Positions 42,676-51,149 of a stretch of DNA of 64,000 nt are shown here, piece by piece. Source of the DNA: Nannocystis exedens (GTDB taxonomy: Bacteria > Myxococcota_A > Polyangia > Nannocystales > Nannocystaceae). The stretch is taken from the NCBI RefSeq assembly GCF_002343915.1, contig NZ_NETK01000001.1:310001-374000 (forward strand), read 5' to 3'. The notes under the pieces were generated by a model that did no database searches, was not told the DNA's origin, and was given only the letters and a program-made list of their open reading frames with translations. The position numbers were made by a program, and so were the translations under genes. Position 1 is the stretch's first letter; each line of letters begins with the position of its first letter.

Positions 42676-44016
42676 TTGTCCCGCCCGAGCAAGCCGCGTC
42701 CGCCGCCGCCGCCGCCTCCGCCTGCCCTGCGTCCGCCCGCGGCCGCGCTCGACACGCCGGCCCGCCCCGGCCACGGCGACGGCCTCGCCCGCGCGCGGGC
42801 CCTCGAGCACACCGGCGACCACGCCCGCGCCGCCGCGCTGCGCCTCGAATACGCCCACACCCTGTGCGGCACGGCCCAGCGGATCGCCCTCCTGCGCGAG
42901 GGCGCCGCGCGTCACTCCGGCGCCACGGAGGAGGGCCGCAGCCTCCACCAGGCGCTCGCCGAGACCCTGCTGCGCCACGCCGAATTCATGGAAGACGGCG
43001 CCCCGCGGCGGGCCATCCTCATGGAGGCCGCGCGCGCGCTCGAGGAGGCCGACCAGGGCGCCATCGCCGGCGAGATCTACGAGCGCCTCCACATGCTGCG
43101 CCGCGCCGCCGTCGCCTACGAGCGGGCCGGCGCCGTCACTCAGCTCGAGTACGTGCTCGGCCTCATCGACCGCATCGAGCACGCCGAGGCGGAGCTCCAG
43201 CGGGCCAGCGACGAGATCGACGCCGCCCTGCGCGAGGGTCGGCGGTTCTTCGCCCACGGCCTGTTGCAGGAGCACCTGCAGGACGCGCGGACCACCCGCG
43301 GCCCGCTCGCGCACAGCGGCGCCCCGCTGCTGCGCGCCGCCCTCGCCCGTGTCCAGGCCGACCTCGGCGTCGCCCTCCCGCGCGGCCAGCGGGTCGACCT
43401 GCGCTGGGGGACAGGTCAGGTCACCCGCGTCGTCCTGCGGGCCGACCTGCGGCTCGGGCGCTCGCCCGACGTCGAGCTCAGCCTCGGCGGCGCCAGCCTC
43501 TCGCGCGAGCACGCCGCCTTGCGGCTCGAGGCCATCGCCGCGCCCGGCAGCGCCGGCCCCCACGAGGTCGAGCTGGCCGTCGCCCTCGTCGACCTCGGCT
43601 CGCGCGCCGGCACCTTCTGGCGCGGCGAGGCGCTCGCGCCGGGCGAGCCCGTCGCCCTCGAGGGCCCCGGCGAGCTCGCTCTCGGCCTGTCCGCCGCCCG
43701 CCTCGAGGTCCACCCGCTCCCGCGCGAGCGCGGCGAGCTGGGCGCCCTCCTGCGCCCGCTCGGCCAGGGCGCCGCCGCCCCGTGGACCCTTTACCTGCCC
43801 GGCGGCGGCCCGCTGTGGCTCGCCCCCGACCGACCGATCCCCGCCGTCCTCGAGCTGCGCCCGCCCTTCATCGCCGTGCGGATCGCCGCCGGCGTGCGCG
43901 CCCAGCTCGGCCAGGAGCCGCTCGGCCCCGGCGCCAGCATCGAGCTCCTCCACGGCGACCGCCTCCACCTCGACCTGCCCGACGGCCGCCTGACGCTCGA
44001 GATCTCGATGACCTGA
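42676..44016 (+). CDS. FHA-domain protein with TPR-like N-terminal half
   Basis: 446 residues. The start is TTG at 42676: an in-frame TAG at 42661-42663 excludes anything further upstream, and the next ATG would remove about 100 helical residues. After a Pro-rich tail (PRPPPPPPPP) comes a helical region (about 35-215; ARALEHTGDHARAAALRLEY, AGEIYERLHMLRRAAVAYER) resembling TPR repeats. The FHA fold is at about 240-345, with LRLGRSPDVELSLGGASLSR then EHAAL and DLGSRAGTFWRGEAL as the phospho-Thr-binding loops. A second beta-rich domain ends the protein. It probably reads out phosphorylation by the kinase encoded next. Confidence 0.82.
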   Translation: MSRPSKPRPPPPPPPPALRPPAAALDTPARPGHGDGLARARALEHTGDHARAAALRLEYAHTLCGTAQRIALLREGAARHSGATEEGRSLHQALAETLLRHAEFMEDGAPRRAILMEAARALEEADQGAIAGEIYERLHMLRRAAVAYERAGAVTQLEYVLGLIDRIEHAEAELQRASDEIDAALREGRRFFAHGLLQEHLQDARTTRGPLAHSGAPLLRAALARVQADLGVALPRGQRVDLRWGTGQVTRVVLRADLRLGRSPDVELSLGGASLSREHAALRLEAIAAPGSAGPHEVELAVALVDLGSRAGTFWRGEALAPGEPVALEGPGELALGLSAARLEVHPLPRERGELGALLRPLGQGAAAPWTLYLPGGGPLWLAPDRPIPAVLELRPPFIAVRIAAGVRAQLGQEPLGPGASIELLHGDRLHLDLPDGRLTLEISMT

Positions 44017-44106
44017 CCTTTCGCGCCTGCCTCTGGGGACATGCCCTCTGGCGCCTGTCCCTTCAACCTTGTCCCTTCGCGCCTGTCCTTTCGAACCTGT
44101 CCCATC
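44009..44106 (+). repeat. 14-bp direct repeat array, seven units
   Basis: Seven consecutive 14-bp units run from the FHA stop codon into the spacer: TGACCTGACCTTTC, GCGCCTGCCTCTGG, GGACATGCCCTCTG, GCGCCTGTCCCTTC, AACCTTGTCCCTTC, GCGCCTGTCCTTTC, GAACCTGTCCCATC. The first contains the TGA of the FHA gene. The core ACmkGTCC is fixed in phase while flanking bases vary. Confidence 0.9.
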
Positions 44107-44268
44107 GGATACCCGGCCCCGCGCCGGCGCGCTCGCTCCCACCCACTCTCGCGCCCCCCTCTCGCTCCGCCCGCCGGCTGTCTCGCTCAGTCCCCGCCCG
44201 CGCCAGCGCTCTCGCTCCGCTCGCGCCGGCCTCTCGCGCCGCCCCTCACCTGTCCCTTCGACCCGCCC

Positions 44269-45618
44269 ATGCCGATCGAGCCCCTCCGCGGCGACATCCG
44301 CGCCGATCCAGCCCTCGACCACCAGCTGCGGGCCGTGCTCGCGCGCCTGTCCGAGGGCGCCGAGCTGCCGCGCGAGCTGCCGGGGATCGCCGCGCTCGCG
44401 CGTCGGCTGGTCGAGGGCGCCCCGGCTTCGGAGATCGATCGCCAGATCCGCGACCTCAGCCACGCCGGCTACGTCCGCGGCGCGCTCGTCAGCCTCGCCG
44501 CGCACCTGCGCCTGCGCCCGCGCCCGGACCTCGTCCTCGTCCTCGCGCGCGAGCTCTGCGACGCCCTCGCGCCCGACCTCGGCGTCGAGCTCGCGCGCGC
44601 CGCCCTCGCCCTGCCCGAGGTCGAGGACAGCCGCTGGCAGCCGACCGGCGCCTACGCGGCCGCCAACCTCCTGCTCGGGGACACCTTGCTCGACCGCGGC
44701 GACCCGCTCGGCGCCCTGCGTCACTTCGAGGCGTTGCTCGCCGTCGACATCGACCACGCCCGCGCCCTGCGCGGCTGGAGCACCGCCCAGCGCCGGCTCG
44801 GCCGCGGGGGCGCCCACGCCAGCCGCGGCCTCGCCCTGCTCGAGGGCCTCGACGCCACCGAGCTGGTCGCCGGCCTCGGCGTCGACCGCTACGAGCTCGG
44901 CCGCCCGCTCGGCCGCGGCCGCCACGCCGTCGTCTACCAGGCCTTCGACCGCCGCGTCGGCCGCGACGTCGCCATCAAGCGCCTGGTCGCCGAGGGCAGC
45001 GACGGCCGCCTCGTCAGCGCCCGCTTCTTCGCCGAGGCGCGCACCCTCGCCCGCGTCCGCAGCCCGCACGTCGTCGCCCTGCTCGACGTCCAGCCCGCGC
45101 ACCGCTTCGTCGCCCTCAGCCTGTGCCGCGGCGGCAACCTGCGGGTCGCCGTGCGCAAGCGCCTGCTCGGCCCCGCCGATCTGCCGCGGGTCGGCGCCCA
45201 GATCGTCAGCGCCCTGCGGGCCGTGCACGCCGCCGGCGCCGTCCACCGCGACATCAAGCCGGCCAACATCCTCGTCCGCGAGGCCCGCGAGGGCTCGCCG
45301 GTGGCCCTCGCCGACTTCGGCCTCGCCCTCGCCGACCCGCGCTCGGGCAGCGGCCACGCCGGCACCCTGCGCTACCTCGCCCCCGAGCTGCGCAGCCCCG
45401 GCCCGGCCGCCCGCGCCACCCCGGCCTCCGACCTGTTCAGCGCCGGCGTCGTCCTGCTCGAGCTCGCCCTCCACCCCCAGCCGCTCCCCGCCGTGTTCGA
45501 CCAGATCGGCGCCGCCGCCTTCGACCCCGAAGAACATGTCCCGAAGGACCTGCCCGACGGCTGGACCGACCGCCTCGTCCGCATGCTCGGCCCCGACCTC
45601 GCCGCCCGCGCCGGCTGA
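44269..45618 (+). CDS. Serine/threonine protein kinase (Hanks type)
   Basis: 449 residues from the ATG at 44269 (MPIEPLRGDIRADPALDH). Upstream frames contain only repeat-derived sequence. The N-terminal ~200 residues are helical and TPR-like (RWQPTGAYAAANLLLGD, GALRHFEALLAVDIDHARAL). The kinase domain begins near residue 205: LGRGRHAVVYQAF (P-loop), AIKRL (Lys237), VHRDIKPANIL (Asp328), LADFGLALAD (Asp349) and GTLRYLAPEL. No membrane segment, so a soluble kinase. It follows the FHA gene by 252 bp and probably phosphorylates an FHA-bound partner. Its end holds a two-unit 14-bp repeat (45532-45559). Confidence 0.9.
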   Translation: MPIEPLRGDIRADPALDHQLRAVLARLSEGAELPRELPGIAALARRLVEGAPASEIDRQIRDLSHAGYVRGALVSLAAHLRLRPRPDLVLVLARELCDALAPDLGVELARAALALPEVEDSRWQPTGAYAAANLLLGDTLLDRGDPLGALRHFEALLAVDIDHARALRGWSTAQRRLGRGGAHASRGLALLEGLDATELVAGLGVDRYELGRPLGRGRHAVVYQAFDRRVGRDVAIKRLVAEGSDGRLVSARFFAEARTLARVRSPHVVALLDVQPAHRFVALSLCRGGNLRVAVRKRLLGPADLPRVGAQIVSALRAVHAAGAVHRDIKPANILVREAREGSPVALADFGLALADPRSGSGHAGTLRYLAPELRSPGPAARATPASDLFSAGVVLLELALHPQPLPAVFDQIGAAAFDPEEHVPKDLPDGWTDRLVRMLGPDLAARAG

Positions 45619-45629
45619 CGTGGCCCTCC

Positions 45630-45671
45630 GCACATGTCCTCTCCGACCTTTCCCTTCGGACCTGTTCCTTC
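45630..45671 (+). repeat. 14-bp direct repeat, three units
   Basis: GCACATGTCCTCTC, CGACCTTTCCCTTC and GGACCTGTTCCTTC lie in the 57-bp gap between the kinase stop and the next ATG, ending 4 bp before that ATG. The array therefore occupies the position where a ribosome binding site would be expected. Confidence 0.8.
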
Positions 45672-45675
45672 CGCC

Positions 45676-46305
45676 ATGCGCCGCCTCGCCCCGCTCCTCA
45701 CGCTCGTCCTCGCCTGCGAGGAGCTGCCGCGCACCTACAGCAGCGCCGGCCCGGCCCAGCTGCTGTTCGCCGACCGCTTCGACGGCCCCGAGCTCGGCCC
45801 GGCGTGGAAATCGACCGGCCCCGGCGCGCGCCTCGAGAACGGCGAGCTCGTGACCGAGGGCCTGCGCAACCACCCGCTGTGGCTGACCCTGCCGCTGCCG
45901 GACAACGTGCGCGTCGAGTTCGACGCCCGCGCCGCCACTGACGAGGGCGACATCAAGGTCGAGCTCGCGGGCGACGGCAAGAGCTTCGCGCGCAGCGCCA
46001 GCTACACCGCCACCGGCTACGTCATCATCTTCGGCGGCTGGAACAACACCACCAGCGCGATCGTCCGCCGCGACGAGCACGGCGGCGATCGCAAGACCAC
46101 GCAGTCGCTCAAGGTCGAGGCCAATAAGCGCTACCACTTCGCCATCACCCGCCGCGACGGCGCGATCCGGTGGGAGCTCGACGGCCAGGAGGTCCTCGCC
46201 TACGACGACCCCGAGCCGCTGACCGGCCCGGCGCAGCGCCACTTCGCCTTCGGCGGCTGGGAGGCCCGCGTCGCCTTCGACAACCTCGAGGTGTTCGCGC
46301 TGTGA
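45676..46305 (+). CDS. Lipoprotein with LamG/DUF1961-like beta sandwich
   Basis: 209 residues from the ATG at 45676. Signal MRRLAPLLTLVLACEE has the lipobox LVLAC. The mature part is beta-rich with a concanavalin/laminin-G-like pattern: LFADRFDGPELGPAWKSTGP at the start, YVIIFGGWNNTTSAIVRRDE in the middle, and AITRRDGAIRWELDGQEVLA then FAFGGWEARVAFDNLEVFAL at the end. This layout is common in carbohydrate-binding or DUF1961-like surface proteins, but I cannot give a ligand. It follows the kinase gene closely and may be co-transcribed. Confidence 0.7.
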   Translation: MRRLAPLLTLVLACEELPRTYSSAGPAQLLFADRFDGPELGPAWKSTGPGARLENGELVTEGLRNHPLWLTLPLPDNVRVEFDARAATDEGDIKVELAGDGKSFARSASYTATGYVIIFGGWNNTTSAIVRRDEHGGDRKTTQSLKVEANKRYHFAITRRDGAIRWELDGQEVLAYDDPEPLTGPAQRHFAFGGWEARVAFDNLEVFAL

Positions 46306-46346
46306 GGAATTACCTTTCACCTACAGCGAGATCCTGGCCGAGGGGC

Positions 46347-46533
46347 GGCCACTTCGCCGAGCCCTACCCCGACGACCTCGACTGGAACGACCCCGACGGG
46401 ATGGGAGAGTGGGAAGACCAGGTCTACCACCGCTTCGTGCTCCAGCGACTGCCCGAACATCGAGCCGATGTTCGACGACGTGCGCCTCCGGATCGCCCCG
46501 TGCATCGCCCGTGTGCGCTCGCACCTCGGGCTA
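46347..46533 (+). pseudogene. Frameshifted remnant of a small gene
   Basis: One frame reads GHFAEPYPDDLDWNDPDGMG and continues EWEDQVYHRFV. After a one-base shift near 46440 the other reads DCPNIEPMFDDVRLRIAPCI, then ARVRSHLGL and a TAG at 46531-46533. Both halves have normal protein composition and the stop is in the right place, so this looks like the end of a real gene with a frameshift. No family recognised. The N-terminus is not identifiable. Confidence 0.5.
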
Positions 46534-46595
46534 TAGAAAACCTGCCGGCGCAGCGCTCGCCTGTCGAGCGCCGACGAGCAGGAAATCACGCGGCT

Positions 46596-46865
46596 TCACC
46601 CCGGCTCGAAGCCGACCTCGTCGACGTAGCACCAGAACCACCGCTCGCCCGGCTCGAGCGAGCGCATGATCGCGTGCTGCGTCGCGTGGAAGTGGGCCGT
46701 CGCGTGCTTGTGCTTCGACGAGTCGCAGCAGCCGACCTTCCCGCAGGTCATGCACAGGCGCAGGTGGACCCATGCGTCGCCGAGCTCGAGGCACGCCTCG
46801 CAGCCGCGGGTGTGCGGGCGGACGTCGTGGATCGGGTCGAGGTGGGAACAGATCTCTTTCGCCAT
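46596..46865 (-). CDS. UBP-type zinc finger protein
   Basis: 89 residues from the ATG at 46865. It is a single ZnF-UBP domain: CSHLDPIHDVRPHTRGCEAC and LCMTCGKVGCCDSSKHKHATAHF, then HATQHAIM, with the Cys and His ligands of the eukaryotic ubiquitin-binding fold. Bacterial members usually sit next to a cNMP-domain thioredoxin-reductase-like enzyme, exactly as here (20 bp downstream of it, same strand), so they probably work together in redox sensing. Bacteria lack ubiquitin, so the ligand is unknown. Confidence 0.85.
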   Translation of the reverse strand: MAKEICSHLDPIHDVRPHTRGCEACLELGDAWVHLRLCMTCGKVGCCDSSKHKHATAHFHATQHAIMRSLEPGERWFWCYVDEVGFEPG

Positions 46866-46885
46866 GGCTCGAGCTCCTCTTGCCC

Positions 46886-48556
46886 TCATTCGGCCAGCGC
46901 GCGGTGGACCATCTGCACGCAGATCGAGCCCTCGCCGACCGCCGAGGCCACGCGCTTGACGTTGCCCGAGCGGACGTCGCCGGCCGCGAACACGTTGGGC
47001 AGGCTCGTCTCGAGCAGGTACGGCGCGCGTCGCCACGGCCGCTGGGCCAGCTCGTCGGGCGTCAGGTCGGGGCCCGTCTTGACGAACCCGGCCGGGTCGA
47101 GCGCCACGCAGCCCTCGAGCCACGCCGTGTTGGGGCGCGCGCCTGCCATCGAGAACACGTGGCGGATCGGCCGCGTCTCGCTCGTGCCGTCCTTGCGGTT
47201 GACCCACCGGACCCGCTCGAGGCTCGACTCGCCGAACATCTCCACGATCTCCGTGAACGGGCGCAGCGTGATCTTCGGGTGCTCCTCGATCCGGCGGATC
47301 AGGTAGCGCGACATGGTGTCGGCCAGCCCGCTCGAGCGGACCAGCACGTGGACGTGGCGCACCGACTCGGCCAGGAACACCGCCGCTTGCCCGGCCGAGT
47401 TGCCGCCGCCGACCACGATCACCTCCTCGCCGGAGCACAGCTGCGCCTCCATCTGCGTCGCCCCGTAGTAGACCCCGTCGCCCTCGAAGCGGTGCAGGTC
47501 GGGCACCCCGAGCCGGCGGTACTCCGCCCCGGTGGCGAGGATGATCGAGCGCGCCCGCACCGAGCCCTGCGCGCCGCCGAGCTCGATCACGTACGGCGTG
47601 CGCGAGCAGTCGAGCCGCACCGCCGACATCGCCACCGCCACGTGGGCCCCGAACTTCTGCGCCTGCGTCAGCGCGCGGCCCGCGAGCGCCTGTCCCGAGA
47701 TACCTGTCGGAAAGCCCAGGTAGTTCTCGATCTTCGACGACGACCCGGCCTGCCCGCCCGGCGCGTTGCGCTCGATCACCAGCACGTCGAGCCCCTCCGA
47801 CGCCGCGTAGACGGCCGCCGCCAGCCCGGCCGGGCCGGCGCCGATGACCACCACGTCGCGCACCACGCTGCGGTCGACGTCGGCGTTGAAGCCGAGGCAG
47901 CGGGCCACCTCCTCGGTGCTCGGGTTGCGCAGCACCACGTTGCCGCGGCAGATGATCACCGGCACCGCGTCGACCCCGACCTGGAATTGATCGAGCATCC
48001 CGGCGACGTCGGCGTCGCGCTCGACGTCGATGTACGAGAACGGGTGGCCGTTGCGGGTCAAAAACTCCTTCAGCCGCAGCGTCGCCGGCGAGTGGACCGA
48101 GCCGACCAGGACCGCGTCGCTGGCGTTGTGGGCGATCAGGCTGACGCGGCGGAGGATGAACGCGCGCATCAGCAGCTCGCCGACCTCGGCCTCGACCTGG
48201 ACGATGTGGCGCAGCCCCTCGCGGTCGATCTCCAGCAGCTCGCCGGGCTCGCCGACCCGCCCGCGCACCAGGCTCGGGCGGCCGTTCAGCATGTTGATCT
48301 CGCCGGTGAACTGACCCGGCTCGTGGATCACCACCGGGTGCTCGACGCCGTCGAAGCCCGGCTGCACCACCTCGAGCGTGCCCGAGAGGACCACGAAGAA
48401 GTTCGCGCCCGTCTCGCCGTGCTCGAACACGATCTCGCCGGCGCGCGTCGGGCGGCGGCGGCCGTAGCGGCACAGCCGGCTCTTCTGCGCCGGCGTGAGC
48501 CGCGGGAAGGTCGCCTCGCGTCGCTGGGCCGACGGGTCGTTCGGGAGGGTCGTCAT
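46886..48556 (-). CDS. cNMP-binding / glutaredoxin-like / thioredoxin reductase-like fusion
   Basis: 556 residues from the ATG at 48556. A cyclic-nucleotide-binding domain (about 15-140; EIVFEHGETGANFFVVLSGT, PGQFTGEINMLNGRPSLVRG) is followed by a glutaredoxin-like segment (about 150-230; FLTRNGHPFSYIDVERDADV) that lacks a CxxC. A pyridine nucleotide-disulfide oxidoreductase fold follows (about 240-550; VVVIGAGPAGLAAAVYAASE, VIVVGGGNSAGQAAVFLAES, ENYLGFPTGISGQALAG). The redox CxxC of classical thioredoxin reductase is absent, as in many relatives of this fusion. It likely oxidises NAD(P)H with FAD under cNMP control. Paired with the zinc-finger gene downstream. Confidence 0.88.
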   Translation of the reverse strand: MTTLPNDPSAQRREATFPRLTPAQKSRLCRYGRRRPTRAGEIVFEHGETGANFFVVLSGTLEVVQPGFDGVEHPVVIHEPGQFTGEINMLNGRPSLVRGRVGEPGELLEIDREGLRHIVQVEAEVGELLMRAFILRRVSLIAHNASDAVLVGSVHSPATLRLKEFLTRNGHPFSYIDVERDADVAGMLDQFQVGVDAVPVIICRGNVVLRNPSTEEVARCLGFNADVDRSVVRDVVVIGAGPAGLAAAVYAASEGLDVLVIERNAPGGQAGSSSKIENYLGFPTGISGQALAGRALTQAQKFGAHVAVAMSAVRLDCSRTPYVIELGGAQGSVRARSIILATGAEYRRLGVPDLHRFEGDGVYYGATQMEAQLCSGEEVIVVGGGNSAGQAAVFLAESVRHVHVLVRSSGLADTMSRYLIRRIEEHPKITLRPFTEIVEMFGESSLERVRWVNRKDGTSETRPIRHVFSMAGARPNTAWLEGCVALDPAGFVKTGPDLTPDELAQRPWRRAPYLLETSLPNVFAAGDVRSGNVKRVASAVGEGSICVQMVHRALAE

Positions 48557-48754
48557 GCGCCGCGGAGTCTACCGCGAACGCGCGGGCTCGCCCGCGCCGC
48601 GCAGGATCGTTGCACGCGCACGCCGGACCCGCCTCTGGTCGGGTCGCCGGCCCGGCTCGCGACCTGGCCCCGCGCTGTTTCTCCGCTCCGGGCCGCGCAG
48701 GAGCGGCGCGAGGTTGAAAGCCCGCGGTCCCCGCACTAGCCTGCCGACGCCCGC

Positions 48755-49594
48755 ATGAAGCTCTGGGCCCTCAGCGATCTCCACGTCGGTCACCGCCGCA
48801 ACCGCGAGCTGCTCGCCGACCTGTCCCCGCGGCCAGGTGACTGGCTGATCGTCGGCGGCGACGTCGGCGAGACCGGCGATCACTTGCAGTGGGCCTTCGA
48901 CCTGCTGCAGCCGCGCTTCGCCCGGCTGCTCTGGGTCCCCGGCAACCACGAGCTGTGGACCTCCGAGGAGCGAGGCGTCCGCCTCGGCGGCGCCGACAAG
49001 CTCGCCGCCCTGTGCGAGCTGTGCCGCGGCCGCGGCGTCGTCAGCGTCGACGACCCGTGGCCGGTGTGGCCGGGCGACGGAGGCCCGCACACCCTCGCGC
49101 TGCTCGCCCTCCTCTACGACTACACCTTCGCGCCCGCCGGCATGGACCGCGCCGCCGCGATCGCCTGGGCCGCCGACGACGGCGTGCTCGCCGCCGACGA
49201 GGCGCGCCTCGATCCGCGCCCGTTCGCCGACATCGTCGCCTGGTCCGCCGCGCGCGTGTCCGCCGCCGCCGCCCGCCTCGACCTCGCGCGGGCGCACCCG
49301 ACCGTCCTCGTCAACCACTGGCCGCTGCGCGACGACCTGATCTTCATCCCGCGCGTGCCGCGGTACCGCCCGTGGTGCGGCACGCGAGCGACGCACGACT
49401 GGCACCGCCGCTTCGGCGCGCGGGTGGTCGTCAGCGGGCACCTTCACACGCGGCGCACCGACTGGATCGACGGCGTGCGCTTCGAGGAGGTCTCGCTCGG
49501 TTATCCGCGCGAGCAACGGCCCGGCATGATCGCCGACGCCTATCTGCGCCAGATCCTGCCGGAGCCGACGGCTTGCACTACCGAGCGGCGCTGA
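48755..49594 (+). CDS. Calcineurin-like metallophosphoesterase
   Basis: 279 residues from the ATG at 48755. All metal-binding motifs are present in order: SDLHVGH, IVGGDVGETGDH, VPGNHELW, LVNHWPL and VVSGHLHTRR, giving a dinuclear active site. This subgroup is often annotated as a phosphoesterase and occurs near secondary metabolism genes in actinobacteria and myxobacteria; its substrate is unknown. No signal peptide, so cytoplasmic. A CTAG occurs 20 bp upstream of the start. Confidence 0.87.
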   Translation: MKLWALSDLHVGHRRNRELLADLSPRPGDWLIVGGDVGETGDHLQWAFDLLQPRFARLLWVPGNHELWTSEERGVRLGGADKLAALCELCRGRGVVSVDDPWPVWPGDGGPHTLALLALLYDYTFAPAGMDRAAAIAWAADDGVLAADEARLDPRPFADIVAWSAARVSAAAARLDLARAHPTVLVNHWPLRDDLIFIPRVPRYRPWCGTRATHDWHRRFGARVVVSGHLHTRRTDWIDGVRFEEVSLGYPREQRPGMIADAYLRQILPEPTACTTERR

Positions 49595-49677
49595 GCCGCC
49601 ACGCGTATGAGCGCCCGCAATTCGCCGCGCCCCTGCGAGCGTTGCCGCGGCCGCGGGGCGCGGGGTATCCTGCGCGC

Positions 49678-50091
49678 ATGAGCCAGGCGGAGTTGTACGC
49701 CGAGTTCCTGCGCGCCGAGGGCTTCCGGCCGGTCGTCGACGACGCCGGCGACCTCGTGTTCAAGTGCGAGGGCCGCTACTACTGCGTCACCGTCGACGAC
49801 GACGACCCGCTGTACTTCCGCCTCGTGTTCCCCAACTTCTGGGGCCTCGAGAGCGAGGCGGAGCGCCACTGGGCGCGGATCGCCGCCGCCGAGGTCACGG
49901 CAGAGTTCAAGGTCGTCAAGCTCTACCCGCAGCACGACGACATGCAGGCCGCCACCGAGCTGTTCCTCGCCGCCGAGGGCGACTTCCGCCTCGTGTTCGA
50001 GCGCTGCATCGCCGCCCTCCAGGGCGCAGTCCGCCGCTTCTGCGAGCTGATGGAGCGCGGCCCGAGGCTGCGCCTGGTCGAAGAGACATAA
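49678..50091 (+). CDS. Small YbjN-like (T3SS-chaperone-fold) protein
   Basis: 137 residues from the ATG at 49678. It is alpha/beta with LRAEGFRPVVDDAGDLVFKC, then YYCVTVDDDDPLYFRLVFPN and a helix RFCELMERGPRLRLVEE. The opening pattern (short helix, Glu-Gly-Phe, then a strand with Asp-x-Gly) resembles YbjN-type or type III secretion chaperone-like folds, but similarity is weak. No catalytic motif. Located between a phosphoesterase and a TylF-type methyltransferase. Confidence 0.65.
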   Translation: MSQAELYAEFLRAEGFRPVVDDAGDLVFKCEGRYYCVTVDDDDPLYFRLVFPNFWGLESEAERHWARIAAAEVTAEFKVVKLYPQHDDMQAATELFLAAEGDFRLVFERCIAALQGAVRRFCELMERGPRLRLVEET

Positions 50092-50321
50092 CGCATCCGC
50101 CCGCGCGCGACGGCCTCGGCAGCGCCGTGAGCGAGCGAGCGCCGCGCGAGCCACCGCCCCGCCGAGGCCGCTCGCACCGCTCCACGAGGCTCCCGCGCGC
50201 CGCCTCGCCCGCGAGCGCCGCGAGGTCCGTCGCCCCGCGTCCTCGACCGCCCTCGCCTGGCCTCGCCGCCTTCGTGCCCTCGCGCGCGCCGCCCGGCGTC
50301 CTGCTACCCTCGGCGCCACCC

Positions 50322-51053
50322 GTGACGCTCCTCGACCGCCTCCGCCGCCTCGGCGACGACCGCCGCTGGCGCCGGCAGTACCCCGACTTCGAACCTGGCT
50401 TTCGGGCCATCCACGATCGCGCCCGGCCGTACACCATGACCTCGACCGAGCGGATGTACGCGCTCTACCAGGCCGTGCGTCACGTCCACCGCGCCGGCAT
50501 CCCCGGCGCCTTCGTCGAGTGCGGCGTGTGGAAGGGCGGCAGCGCCATGGTCGCCGCCCTCACCTTCCAGGAGCTCGGCGACCGCGCGCGCGACCTCTAC
50601 CTCTACGACACCTACGAGGGCATGAGCGAGCCGACCGCCCGCGACGTCTCGTACAAGGACCAGGCCCCGCTCGGCGAGTGGGACAAGATCAAGGGCACCG
50701 ACCACAAGGTCTTCTGCGCCAACAGCCTCGCCGACGCCACCGCCAGCCTCGGCAGCACCGGCTACCCGCGCGAGCGCGTCCACTTCGTCAAGGGCAAGGT
50801 CGAGGACACCATCCCCGCCACCCTGCCCGACGCGATCGCCATCCTCCGCCTCGACACCGACTGGTTCGAGTCCACCCGCCACGAGCTCGTCCACCTCTAC
50901 CCCCGCCTGGCCCGCGGCGGCGTCCTCATCGTCGACGACTACGGCCACTGGCGCGGCGCCCGCGAGGCCGTCGACGGCTACTTCGCCGAGCACGGCGGCG
51001 CCCCGCTGCTCCACCGCATCGACTACACCGGCCGGATCGCCGTCAAGCCTTAG
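50322..51053 (+). CDS. TylF/MycF-family O-methyltransferase
   Basis: 243 residues with a GTG start at 50322; the upstream frame is Arg/Pro noise. Family motifs are clear: FVECGVWKGGSAMVAALTF (SAM loop), LYLYDTYEGMSEPTARDVSY, VHFVKGKVEDTIPATLPDAI and ILRLDTDWFESTRHELVHLY, then LIVDDYGHWRGAREAVDGYF (acidic metal-binding residues). The enzymes methylate sugar hydroxyls of macrolides, but many members in gene clusters without macrolides act on polysaccharide or unknown substrates. No biosynthetic partners nearby suggest a product. Confidence 0.88.
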   Translation: MTLLDRLRRLGDDRRWRRQYPDFEPGFRAIHDRARPYTMTSTERMYALYQAVRHVHRAGIPGAFVECGVWKGGSAMVAALTFQELGDRARDLYLYDTYEGMSEPTARDVSYKDQAPLGEWDKIKGTDHKVFCANSLADATASLGSTGYPRERVHFVKGKVEDTIPATLPDAIAILRLDTDWFESTRHELVHLYPRLARGGVLIVDDYGHWRGAREAVDGYFAEHGGAPLLHRIDYTGRIAVKP

Positions 51054-51072
51054 GGCCGCGAGGCTGCCTCGT

Positions 51073-51142
51073 GCGACATGCTCGAGGGGACATGTCGCCA
51101 GGCCCAGGGCGCTTGTGACATGTCTCTCTCGACATGTCCCGA
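51073..51142 (+). repeat. 14-bp direct repeat array, five units
   Basis: Five units fill the 96-bp gap between convergent genes: GCGACATGCTCGAG, GGGACATGTCGCCA, GGCCCAGGGCGCTT, GTGACATGTCTCTC and TCGACATGTCCCGA. The third is degenerate but in phase. The ACATGT cores are themselves palindromic. Confidence 0.88.
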
Positions 51143-51149
51143 ATGAGAC

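Noticed and set aside
44009..44106. Sigma-54 or ECF promoter boxes in the C/T-rich spacer
   Set aside because: The pattern is a strict 14-bp tandem repeat without the GG-N10-GC spacing of sigma-54 sites.
40517..45941. Very long plus frames across the MoxR-vWA operon and FHA/kinase genes
   Set aside because: GC-rich DNA lacks stop codons. The translations are Arg/Pro/Ser-biased and antisense or out of frame to recognised domains.
47686..47727. 14-bp repeat array in the reductase gene
   Set aside because: It coincides with the conserved segment ENYLGFPTGISGQALAG, so protein constraint alone explains most of the sequence. Kept only as a possible case.
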